A stretch of 35,191 nt of DNA from Hofstenia miamia (taxonomy: Eukaryota > Xenacoelomorpha > Acoela), in contig SCFE01000017.1 in the NCBI GenBank assembly GCA_004352715.1, forward strand, positions 1,116,999 to 1,152,189, given 5' to 3'. Below the pieces are notes generated by a model that searched no databases, had not been told where the DNA came from, and saw only the letters and a program-made list of their open reading frames with translations. The position numbers were made by a program, and so were the translations under genes. This document shows positions 10,531 to 20,500 of this stretch, piece by piece; position 1 is the stretch's first letter; every line of letters begins with the position of its first letter.

Positions 10531-11067
10531 ATGTATGATTTAGATAGCCTACACAAACAGGGATTTGATGATGAATACACAGCAAATATTTTAAATGATA
10601 ACACGAGACAAAGAGTGCTGCCCCAAAGGACAGCAAGAAATAAACCTATATATGACCCTGAAATATGGGATATAAATTTACTAACTGAATTTAGGAAACT
10701 AGAGGAAAATGATGCACCCACCTATGAAGAAGTGAGTGCACAGGAATCAACAACCAGAGCAACTCTCAACCATGAACAGGAGAAGGAGAGTTCACAGAAG
10801 TTCTCAAACCAGATGTTGACTCCAGGGCGTCCTAGTAGTCCCCAAGACCAATTCAACAGCAGGGAGACCAATGGACAAAACGCATCTTCCACCAGGGATC
10901 TGCACCACCAATCCAAGGGCATGCAGATAACTGGTGCACAGCAGCTCAACTTTCCTTCTGAGAGTCCACAATGCCAATTCAAGGGAGGTGAGACACTGGG
11001 AGTTGCAGAGGAAGGTGTAAGTGGAACCACAACTGGTCAAGTGCTGATAGGAGTAACTGTGAGCTGA
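10531..11067 (+). CDS. Unidentified retroelement ORF1 (178 aa)
   Basis: First substantial ORF after the LTR and leader (10334-10530). It starts MYDLDSLHKQGFDDEYTANI. The first ~75 residues look folded and acidic. From about residue 75 it is low complexity, rich in Gln, Ser, Thr, Asn and Pro, and probably disordered. There is no zinc knuckle, protease or polymerase motif. It stops at 11065-11067, but coding-like sequence continues (ETISTDSQPSTSRLPLQMTQ) into the next ORF at 11137, so the two may once have been one frame. Its place after the 5' LTR suggests a structural, gag-like role; that is inference only. Its 3' part (from 10740) is repeated at 11784 onward. Confidence 0.55.
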   Translation: MYDLDSLHKQGFDDEYTANILNDNTRQRVLPQRTARNKPIYDPEIWDINLLTEFRKLEENDAPTYEEVSAQESTTRATLNHEQEKESSQKFSNQMLTPGRPSSPQDQFNSRETNGQNASSTRDLHHQSKGMQITGAQQLNFPSESPQCQFKGGETLGVAEEGVSGTTTGQVLIGVTVS

Positions 11068-11782
11068 TTCAAGGGTGAATCAGTAGAAACTATCAGCACA
11101 GATTCACAGCCAAGCACTAGTAGATTACCATTACAGATGACACAGCTACACACCTCCTCAGAAACCACCTTGGAGAGAACTGTACAATCCAAAGAAAGAG
11201 AAAAACAGATGTCTAAAATCAATGGAGAAACACTACACCCCTATTTTATCAGAACATCAAAAATGCACTATAATGCATTTGCAAAACTATCCCCAGAAAC
11301 AAAAGCACACATAATGAAAGTTGTGAAAATTGAAGGAAAAAATCTACTGATAGTGCTTGATGCCAACAATAGACCAAAAGTAAACATGATCATAAGCTAC
11401 CCACAGGAGATGAATGATACATTGGAGAGACCATACATACAAAGTACAGTGCACATCGTATTTGATGAAGATTTCACATTGGAAACAGTGCAAGCTATAA
11501 TGGCATATAAAGATAAAATAGCAGAAATACTGGAAATAAACATGGATGAGGAAAACCTCACAATCATACTTTTACTGAAACAAAAGGAATATACAAAAAA
11601 CCTGGAAAAGAAGATTGATGAAACATTAAGAATGGCAAAGGTACAGAAGTTGAGAGTAGTAAGAATCCTGAGGTAAACAAATGAAGACATCCCTGGACAC
11701 CTATGAGAAGCATGCATGCAAACTGAAAATATCTTCCCTTGGGAGAAAACACCAAGAGGTACAACCATCCCAGAATTAATAC
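10740..11782 (+). repeat. First copy of 1043-bp near-identical tandem duplication
   Basis: Identical to 11784-12826 at an offset of 1044, except for the three substitutions I saw (T10821/C11865, G11211/A12255, T11650/A12694). A single N at 11783 separates the copies. The left copy continues smoothly upstream and the right copy continues smoothly downstream, as expected of an unmerged contig overlap. Confidence 0.95.
11137..11676 (+). CDS. Unidentified retroelement ORF2 (179 aa), possible beta-alpha-beta-beta-alpha-beta fold
   Basis: Begins MTQLHTSSETTLERTVQSKE. A second Met at 11209 starts MSKINGETLHPYFIR. The last ~80 residues alternate strand and helix: VHIVFD, a helix around LETVQAIMAYKDKIAEIL, LTIILLLKQ, a helix around KNLEKKIDETLRMAKV, then RVVRIL. 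This order resembles a ferredoxin-like or RRM-like alpha/beta plait, but there are no RNP motifs or metal ligands. Function unknown. The same ORF recurs at 12181-12720 in the duplicated block with two residue changes (Met to Ile in the internal MSKI, and KLRV to KMRV). Confidence 0.5.
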   Translation: MTQLHTSSETTLERTVQSKEREKQMSKINGETLHPYFIRTSKMHYNAFAKLSPETKAHIMKVVKIEGKNLLIVLDANNRPKVNMIISYPQEMNDTLERPYIQSTVHIVFDEDFTLETVQAIMAYKDKIAEILEINMDEENLTIILLLKQKEYTKNLEKKIDETLRMAKVQKLRVVRILR

Positions 11783-11783
11783 N

Positions 11784-12826
11784 ACAGGAATCAACAACCA
11801 GAGCAACTCTCAACCATGAACAGGAGAAGGAGAGTTCACAGAAGTTCTCAAACCAGATGTTGACCCCAGGGCGTCCTAGTAGTCCCCAAGACCAATTCAA
11901 CAGCAGGGAGACCAATGGACAAAACGCATCTTCCACCAGGGATCTGCACCACCAATCCAAGGGCATGCAGATAACTGGTGCACAGCAGCTCAACTTTCCT
12001 TCTGAGAGTCCACAATGCCAATTCAAGGGAGGTGAGACACTGGGAGTTGCAGAGGAAGGTGTAAGTGGAACCACAACTGGTCAAGTGCTGATAGGAGTAA
12101 CTGTGAGCTGATTCAAGGGTGAATCAGTAGAAACTATCAGCACAGATTCACAGCCAAGCACTAGTAGATTACCATTACAGATGACACAGCTACACACCTC
12201 CTCAGAAACCACCTTGGAGAGAACTGTACAATCCAAAGAAAGAGAAAAACAGATATCTAAAATCAATGGAGAAACACTACACCCCTATTTTATCAGAACA
12301 TCAAAAATGCACTATAATGCATTTGCAAAACTATCCCCAGAAACAAAAGCACACATAATGAAAGTTGTGAAAATTGAAGGAAAAAATCTACTGATAGTGC
12401 TTGATGCCAACAATAGACCAAAAGTAAACATGATCATAAGCTACCCACAGGAGATGAATGATACATTGGAGAGACCATACATACAAAGTACAGTGCACAT
12501 CGTATTTGATGAAGATTTCACATTGGAAACAGTGCAAGCTATAATGGCATATAAAGATAAAATAGCAGAAATACTGGAAATAAACATGGATGAGGAAAAC
12601 CTCACAATCATACTTTTACTGAAACAAAAGGAATATACAAAAAACCTGGAAAAGAAGATTGATGAAACATTAAGAATGGCAAAGGTACAGAAGATGAGAG
12701 TAGTAAGAATCCTGAGGTAAACAAATGAAGACATCCCTGGACACCTATGAGAAGCATGCATGCAAACTGAAAATATCTTCCCTTGGGAGAAAACACCAAG
12801 AGGTACAACCATCCCAGAATTAATAC
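11784..12826 (+). repeat. Second copy of 1043-bp tandem duplication
   Basis: Repeats the 3' part of ORF1, all of ORF2 (12181-12720) and the segment after it. The open frame 11716-12111 exists only because it reads through the N junction and should not be counted as a gene. This is probably an assembly artefact or two haplotypes placed in series. Confidence 0.93.
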
Positions 12827-13713
12827 GATTTGATCTATAAATAGACTACTGGGTCAGATTTATAGAATAATGGTAGACCCATGCATCGTGATCAACCTTT
12901 ATAAACAAACAAAAACAATCAAGCTGATGGCAGACATAGATAGCATAGAAAAGGCCAACATGCTATTTATTAAATGTAGCCTAACACAATGGCAAGAGTT
13001 GGCCAGAAATAAAAATCAAGGCGCCATCACAAAAATTCCATAAATCAGTAGAGATAGTATTGACAGAGGTGAACAAAGCATATGAGCCAAATATGAAAAA
13101 AGACTTCAAACAGCTAATATTCAAAGAGAAAAATGCACTGGAAATCTGCTTCAGAAAAACAGCATGGATATTAGCAATATTTACAACCAAAGAGGCAGAA
13201 CTGAAACTTCCAATTTTGTGGCACATCTGACACAAGTTAGCAAAAGCAAAAAATTTGAAATAGTGATGGCTCCAATCAATGCACAAACAAAAAACTGGTT
13301 ATTAAAGGGTCACATTGGAAGGCTGGAGTCACCAAACAGATCAGAAAAGCCAGTACAAATGATGGAAAAATTACTCAGCCAAATGATAATGAATGAGAGC
13401 CCAATGGGGAAGATGTTGATAATAGATATAGCTAACAAAACAGGGATATGCCCAAGTAAAATCACAATATTCAATGAACCAATGAATAAATATATGTAGG
13501 GAGCAACATCTGAGACATGAATGAGCAAAATGGAAAACCAACTGTGGATAACTACAAGAAAAATCATTAAACAAAAATTAGTGAGCACAGAAGAAATCAG
13601 GAAAACAGCAGTACAAAAGAACATGCAGAAAATCCTGGAACAAGAAATGATGCCCATGATGCACATTCACAAAAATCATACAAAGTGTGGAAATGATTAA
13701 ATGAGGAGGAATA
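12827..13713 (+). pseudogene. N-terminal part of unidentified ORF3, frame-broken
   Basis: Coding-like sequence continues from the second duplicate in shifting frames. 12870-13043 encodes a 57-residue open piece (MVDPCIVINLYKQTKTIKLM). 13164-13499 encodes 111 residues ending near IANKTGICPSKITIFNEPMN, which aligns with minus-strand 9161 onward (MANKTGLCLIEITIF). The stretch 13500-13700 (VSTEEIRKTAVQKN) aligns with 8800-9093 minus. Several stops and frameshifts occur. Family and function are not recognised. Confidence 0.5.
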
Positions 13714-14124
13714 ATGGAACCAGTGGAGGTCTGCAAGATGGTCACAAAGACACAAGCAGAGCTGGTGGAAGAGGAGAAGTTGTTAACATCCTCACAACTA
13801 CTGTTGTCTCCCAAAACTCAGCAGACAATTGACAGGTTAAACATAGAAAAGTGGGGAGAAATATGCCTAGCAAGAACAATAGAATTTATGAATACTGATG
13901 ATGAGCAGTTCCTAGTAGAAATAAAAGTCACCAGAGAAGCCAGAGATATCAAAGAAACAAACTTCCAAAACATTAGAGAACAACAAATGGTGGCAACAAT
14001 GAAGTTGATGTTCATGGAAGCATTTACTAGAACAGAACTGGAAGAATTATTAAAACCATATAACCAGTTAGCAGTAGACATTGAATGCATAACAGCAAGA
14101 ATAGACATCAGAGAAGAAATATGA
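13714..14124 (+). pseudogene. Middle part of unidentified ORF3 (136 aa open)
   Basis: The open piece includes IEKWGEICLARTIEFMNTDD and FTRTELEELLKPYNQLAVDI and aligns well with 8449-8712 minus. It is predicted helix-rich and charged. It is separated from the next open piece (14149-14925) by one in-frame stop at 14122-14124, followed by a coding-like LKQSRRVL. No catalytic motif is visible. Confidence 0.5.
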
Positions 14125-14148
14125 TTAAAACAAAGTAGAAGGGTACTC

Positions 14149-14925
14149 ATGCAAGCATTCTGGAATACCATCCCAGAAGCAAAAATGAATTACCCCACAA
14201 CAATATGTCTAGCAACAGCACTGACAACAGAAGGTTCATACCCACACATTGAGAGACAAATTGATACAAAGATCTTAATCTGCACACCACAAGAAACAAT
14301 TGTGATACCAATGTTCCTCCCATGCTGGAGACTACCAAAAGAATTCAAAGTTGCAAAAACATTCTTGCATGAATATAAGTCATGTGTGAATACAGAGAAA
14401 AAGGCAAAAGCAATAATAGAGTGTGACAACTATAAGAAGTTGAAAGAGATAATGTTGAAAAATGATAACAGGGAGAGAGTATACATTGAAGGCATGATAA
14501 CACCATATCAATTGTACACACAAAGGAAACCTATTCACATACAACTACAACATCTCAGGAAAGAAATAGAAAGTTGGACTCCAAAAGCAATAATGCTATT
14601 CTTTGGGGTGAGCAACATTGTATGGACAGACATCTGGGAGAGAAATTACTGTTACTATGACATGACAAAAAGAGTCAAAATCATAATGATGATGTGGATC
14701 AACAAGAATGACTCAAACAACATAACCAAACAAGAAGTAAGAGATAACATCAGCTTCTTCTATAAAGATGTAGCAAACACCCACAGTCTAAGGAAGGTTT
14801 TTATGTTCTTCTACCCAGACAATCAGATCAGAGAATACCTAGCCCATATGAGCAGGGCTGATGCAAAAATGGCACTAATGATAGGAATCAAAGGGATACA
14901 ACTATATCAGAAATTCAACAAATAA
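14149..14925 (+). CDS. C-terminal part of unidentified retroelement ORF3 (258 aa open)
   Basis: Largest intact ORF of the element family in the window. It starts MQAFWNTIPEAKMNYPTTIC and includes LQHLRKEIESWTPKAIMLFF and DNISFFYKDVANTHSLRKVF. Two other copies (7392-8450 minus and 1322-1765 minus) show the same segments, so it is a standing part of the element and not a chance ORF. Those copies run ~100 residues further, ending next to the 3' LTR. This copy stops at 14923-14925 and its sequence then diverges, so the 3' end and 3' LTR are lost or replaced. It is mostly helical and basic, with no signal peptide or reverse transcriptase, RNase H or integrase motifs. Function unknown. Confidence 0.5.
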   Translation: MQAFWNTIPEAKMNYPTTICLATALTTEGSYPHIERQIDTKILICTPQETIVIPMFLPCWRLPKEFKVAKTFLHEYKSCVNTEKKAKAIIECDNYKKLKEIMLKNDNRERVYIEGMITPYQLYTQRKPIHIQLQHLRKEIESWTPKAIMLFFGVSNIVWTDIWERNYCYYDMTKRVKIIMMMWINKNDSNNITKQEVRDNISFFYKDVANTHSLRKVFMFFYPDNQIREYLAHMSRADAKMALMIGIKGIQLYQKFNK

Positions 14926-15960
14926 ATGAAAATAGATCATGCCTGGAATATTTGGATGACAAATTGCTCAGGCAATCATTTGACTTGGGTAATGTAATTT
15001 CAGATGTCATCATCCTTTTTAAAAGACATCTCACTCAGAAGAGTCTTATACTGGAGCTTTATGTGAGGAGCACAGTAGTGATCTTCAAAATAGCCCACTA
15101 GCAATTGATAATTGGTTTTGGTTTCTCAATCTAACATCATATATTGGTTGTAAGTCAACCATTGGAGATACAGCAGTAACTGGGCTACAGCCATGTCTCA
15201 TATATTACAATATTGTTTCATGGTAAGTTTGAACAGAAAGAACCATTTGTCAAAAGATTGAGATACTTTGTCAATACAACTGGTAAATTTTGGTAACACA
15301 GAGTGCTTATTAAAGTATTCTTGTCCACTACTGAGTTCCAGTGGAAGATAGACTCAGTAAACTGTGGCCAGCTGTTTTTCATAGACATGATAGGTGTACT
15401 GAGATGGGGACTTCCAAAGACAACATGCTCAGCAATCTTAGGCACAACTGTAGTATTAAAAGCAGCCATTGAAATCTGATGCAGCCCATGGGGTTGAATC
15501 AGCATGGGAATCATGGACAAAATTGACACAGGAGCAATAGATGATTACATAAAAGTAGGATGACAATTTACAAGTGATGTAGTCAATGAGGAGACTGGGG
15601 TGTTGCAGTCACAGAAGTTTCATAGAGTTGTGATTGACAATCTCATTGGGAAGACAGCATCTGAGAAAATTGATTAGTTAACATTTCATTGGGGAACTTA
15701 ATGTCATGGCAGAAGGTTGCAAAAGTGACCATCTTGTAGCAGCCCTGATTCTAGCAATCATTAACATATAGAAAAACATTGGTAGTTCATCCATATTAAC
15801 TAGTAACTGTTTAGAGAGAAAACATCCAGAATGACCCATTTGTATGGCTTCCAGCTGGAGTGCTATCCAGAAGTGAGAAGCTTGTAAACTTGATTGAATG
15901 GTGATACCCTATTTGTCTTATAATTTATTATCTAGCTCAATACATGATAAACCTCTCACA
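14926..15960 (+). other. Degenerate coding-like stretch of uncertain origin
   Basis: Base composition resembles the retroelement ORFs, and one frame has coding-like runs (SLILELYVRSTVVIFKIAH near 15044; GQLFFIDMIGVLRWGLPKTT near 15369) broken by stops. At 15525-15536 the frame reads DTGA within MDKIDTGAIDDYI, reminiscent of the retroviral-type aspartic protease active site, but with no flanking support. It does not match the expected 3' LTR of the element. Probably repeat-derived. Confidence 0.3.
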
Positions 15961-16933
15961 ATTTGGGCTGCTAACTGTTTGAGAGCTATTCATAGCCCCC
16001 AGCACAGAAGAGTGACTCCCAAATTGTTGCAGAAACTTACACAGTTATTATCACTAACATAATGTAAAAATAGAAATAATGGTAAGGTAAAAGCAAACAA
16101 AATTTGAGTGAGATAAACTCTATTCAACAATCTCTACATTGTTTCTCATATTTATACAATCAAGAAATTATTACCTGCGTTTGTTTACAACATAAAATCA
16201 TAGATCATTTTTCTCTCGCAAAGTAAATTGAGCAATAATAATACGTAGCACCAAACCAAGGGAGACTATTCTAGCTTCATAAACTAAACTCGAAATTAAC
16301 ACGTCATACTGACGTTACTTCCAAATGAATTCCAAATGACATAATTGATAAAATTAAAAAAGTAGGCAAAAAGTCCCCGAGAAAATCTACATTATGTGAC
16401 TTTTTATTGCAAAAATAAGTCATCAAGGAATCAGAGGGACCACGCCATGAGAAGCAATTAACTTTTCAATAACAATTTAATAAGAAATCCGATAAATCGC
16501 TTTAAAATTATAATATTCTATATTTGTTTCATTAACATCGTTATTAGCACTAATATAATCAAGTAGCATGCAGTAGTGCTAGAATGTCTTATATAGACAA
16601 GTTGTGAGTTATCATTGTTTGCATATAAGTTTTTTAATAATGTATCAGATCATTCATCAATAACAAATGATCTATTGAGACAAATTTTCTGCGGATACCC
16701 AAGTATTTCTTTTATGTGACGCAATGTCATTAATTGTAAACCAATATTTTCCTGTTTTTCATTGCCTTAGTCTTTGTCTTCTATGGCAAATGTTTACTTT
16801 TGTGTTTCATACTTTATTTTTTCAATTCTTTGAATAAAAAATTTCAATTTTGCCTAAGAATTTTGAAGTTAGAATGTATAAAACCTAGTTTGACGCTAAC
16901 ATTTGTTTTATTAAATGTTTTAGTTGGTTGGTC
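15961..16933. other. Intergenic, upstream of the PDHX gene
   Basis: AT-rich sequence with no supported gene or repeat. It should include the promoter of the gene starting at 16934. I see no convincing TATA or initiator arrangement to call. Confidence 0.4.
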
Positions 16934-17485
16934 ATGTTCCGAGGTTTTCGGTTTCTTTCTTCAAGGTGGATACATGCATCTAATGCTTTATTAAGTAAGC
17001 TTATTGTATGTTATCAAATTATTGATGTTTTCACTTAGCTAAGCCAACCGAAATTTTTATGCCAGCCCTGTCACCTACAATGGAGCATGGCACCATAACT
17101 AAGTGGTTAAAATCTGAAGGTAATTTCTAAGCATTATTATATTTAATATGTATACATGTTAATTTGGTAAAGCTTAGGTGATAACATTAATGCTGGTGAT
17201 GCTCTCTGTGAAATTGAAACAGATAAAGCTGTTGTTACTATGGAAGCCGAAGAGGATGGCGTTTTAGCTAAAATTTTGGTGAGATTTTTTCTATATTTTC
17301 CATATTTTGCAGTGTCTAGTTGTTGTGTTTGTGAATACATTTTATTGTAATATCTATACCTTGCAATCTGTTGTTGCTGAAGCTGTTTTCTAAGTTATTA
17401 TTAGCATGAATCTTATCTTTATAATGCCTAGCGTTATAAAGAAATGCTCAAAATTGTATGAATAGGGTGAATTACTAAATATAAG

Positions 17486-17538
<53 letters not shown>

Positions 17539-20500
17539 TGTGTATGTGTGTGTTTATGTGGGTAAAGAAAATGGATTTTTTCTGATATATTTAATCTGTT
17601 AAGGTTAATGAAGGCGTAAAAGATATTAAAGTTTCTACACTGATTGCATATTTTGTTGAAGAAGGTGAAGACATTACCAATTTAGAAATTCCTCAAAAAT
17701 CAATGAAAACTCCAACTTCTGATAATGTTAAAACTCCAGTTGAAACTTCCAGTTTACATGTGGTGTAAGTGCGAAGAGCTTTTGCAACATATTTTTAAAT
17801 TTATTTCTTTTTATACTTTAGTGGTCCTGCAGTAAGAAGAATCTTAGACGAGTATGTAATTGATATTACGAAAGCAGCTTCCTACAGCACTGGCCCTGGC
17901 GGAAGGCTACTCAAGGGGTTTGTCGATTTATTCCTAGTTCTAATTCAATCACTGATGATTTTTAGGGATTTGCTTCAATTCATCGATGAACGAAAAATAC
18001 AGCCTTCCCAGGAAAAAATGACATCTAATGAGTCAATAAAGGACCCAAAAGGAGTTACTACGATTAAGGTTTGGCATTGATCAATCTATTATCCATTACG
18101 TATTCCGATATTTCAACCCCTTTACATTATGAAATAAGGTACATTCGCATCAGTTTCATTTGATTTACATTAATATGCTGGGATGAAACTTATTAATTAT
18201 ATATTCAACAATGAAAGCTCTAAGTTGTTCCTTAAACTATGTGGTTCGAACAAGATACTGAAATGTGGTTTAAAACAGTAATTTAATCTCTGGGTCAGTT
18301 GTATTTTTTACCACTGTTCAAATGTTAAAATAAATATAAAATTAAGAAAAGATTGATTCTATAAAAAATAGTTAACTGTTCTGCAATTGGATTTATGGGC
18401 TAAATTTACGAATTACAGTTTTACATAGATTGATTTCTTTAGGATTTGCAAGCTGGTTATGTAGACATCGAATTGTCGTCAATGAGGAAGACCATTGCGA
18501 AACGTCTTACAGAAGCAAAGGTGTGTGATTTACATTTCTATTTCTGATATTAACTCATGTCTACAGTAATGTCTTCATATTTTTAAACGCTTAGACACGC
18601 ATTCTCTATTTACTATGATTCGTTATTTTATTTTGAAGTATAATTCATTTTTAATAATCTTGTCATTTTAATTATCCATTTTCTGAAGAGAAAAATATCC
18701 TCAGAGAAGGTATTGACATTTATTGCTCATTGAACTTATAACAACGTTGAAAATTTAGTTTTCGATTCCGCACCAATATACCAGTGTTCGATGTTCTTTG
18801 GATGCAGTTCTTGAAACCAGAAAGCATTTGCTCGAAGATCTGGCCATCAAAGTTTCTGTCAATGATTTTGTCATCAAGGCAGTCGCCCTCGCTTTACAGG
18901 TTCCATTCATTTTACAAATACTTTTACATTCAGGGTATTTTGTCATTTATAGTTCCTCAAAATTTTTAGTTACTACTTCATATTTTCGCCAATCTACGTT
19001 TACATAATTGAAATACTATTCACGGCTCTGCTGATAACGTTTTTCTTCTTAATTTATATTAAGTGGCAACTATTATGGGGGATGTTATGGAAGCTTGTCA
19101 TATGCATAGTTTATGTATTTAATTGCAATGTCCTTTTTTGCCATTTTTACTAAATATTCCTAGCTTCACTTGGCATAGAAAGTGCATGTACTCATAGTCA
19201 TATAATCTCTAGACAGGTCCAATTACCTGTAAATATCAGATGTAGAGGATTGTGAAAAGCCGGCCTACCTTTTTGCTAATGAAAGCCATATTCGTTTACT
19301 TAAGACAAATTAAATGTATTTTAATTCTACTAAAGGGGACGATCAAGTAGAGCAAATTAGCTTTGCTGGACTTCATTTAATCATGTTATTGTGCGGAAGT
19401 TGTCTCTAGCTAAATTTTGATCTTTTTTAGGCCTTCCTACTATCGTTACTTAAAATATTCCAAAGTATTGCATATACGAATTTATTACAAAACCATTCGT
19501 TTTATGCGGCGTAAATATTGCATTGGAGGGGAGTTTTGCGTATGTATCATCCATGTCCTGAAATTCGGACATTAACACTAGAAATTATTGAATGGAAACA
19601 AAATTTCTAACTGCAAATTCAATGAAATTACTAACATCATTTGAAGTAGATGTACCTGCTAGTGTTTTTTACTGAATGAATAATGAAGCAAACAAAAAAG
19701 GCTTATAGGTTATTTTGACCTATCGTCGCGTTTCTAGTGTTAAGCCTTACGCAAATAATTATTGCTTTATTAATATTATGTGTCCTTTATAAAAAATATT
19801 TTAAGGAATTTTAACTATTAATGACGATGATGTTGAGTGGAATTTCAGCATTACCAATGTAATATTATCGATTGCTCAAAACCAATCTGGTTTACTAATA
19901 AATTTCTCTCAAACCTTTGAATTTGTTGACTTTAGTAAAACATTTAATTCAAACAAATTTAAAATTTTATTGTTATGATTGGTTACTTTATATTTTATGT
20001 TCAAAGTTAATCCCATGAACAGGAAAATTATTACATAATCACATTCTGGGAAAGATTCATGATTAATTTTTCAATTTTTTTTGAAATTTAATCAAGTCAA
20101 TTGATATTAAGCTGAAAATGATATTAATAATTTATCAATTGATCTGAATTGCTAATCACACTATAATTGTAAAAGTCATTAAACTGCCTTGGTTTATCTC
20201 ACTTCAATTGAGACAAATATTTAGTTCATCTTATCTAACAAGGAAATTAAATCCAAGGCAGGAAACCTAGCAGATGTTCCGCTTAATATTCTATATGAGC
20301 CTGGTTATTGGATTTATTTTATTGCAGTAAACTGGTGATAATACTGTTAGAGTTGATGCTAGCTTTGTAATAACAGGCAGGTGGTCACTATTTTGTTAAT
20401 ATTGATTCTGAGCCACGCCTGCAAAATAGATAAAAAACTATCAATAGATAATGTTGTGCATTGATTACTAGATGACAAATCCTATGTCGTTCAAATTGAT

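Noticed and set aside
11397-12074. 225-codon minus-strand ORF
   Set aside because: Antisense shadow of ORF1 and ORF2, and it reads through the single N at the duplication join.
11716-12111. 131-codon plus-strand ORF
   Set aside because: Exists only because of the duplicate junction at 11783; it joins the segment after ORF2 to the tail of ORF1.
13310-14338. Minus-strand hydrophobic ORFs opposite ORF3
   Set aside because: Antisense shadows; the plus-strand reading is the one conserved in three copies.
15218-15529. 103-codon minus-strand ORF
   Set aside because: No recognisable motif. The opposite strand of the same stretch looks equally coding-like, and neither can be supported.
16800-16994. 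64-codon ORF overlapping PDHX exon 1
   Set aside because: Different frame from the PDHX start at 16934; no similarity to a known protein.
17143-17340. Minus-strand ORF over PDHX exon 3
   Set aside because: Antisense shadow of the lipoyl domain exon.
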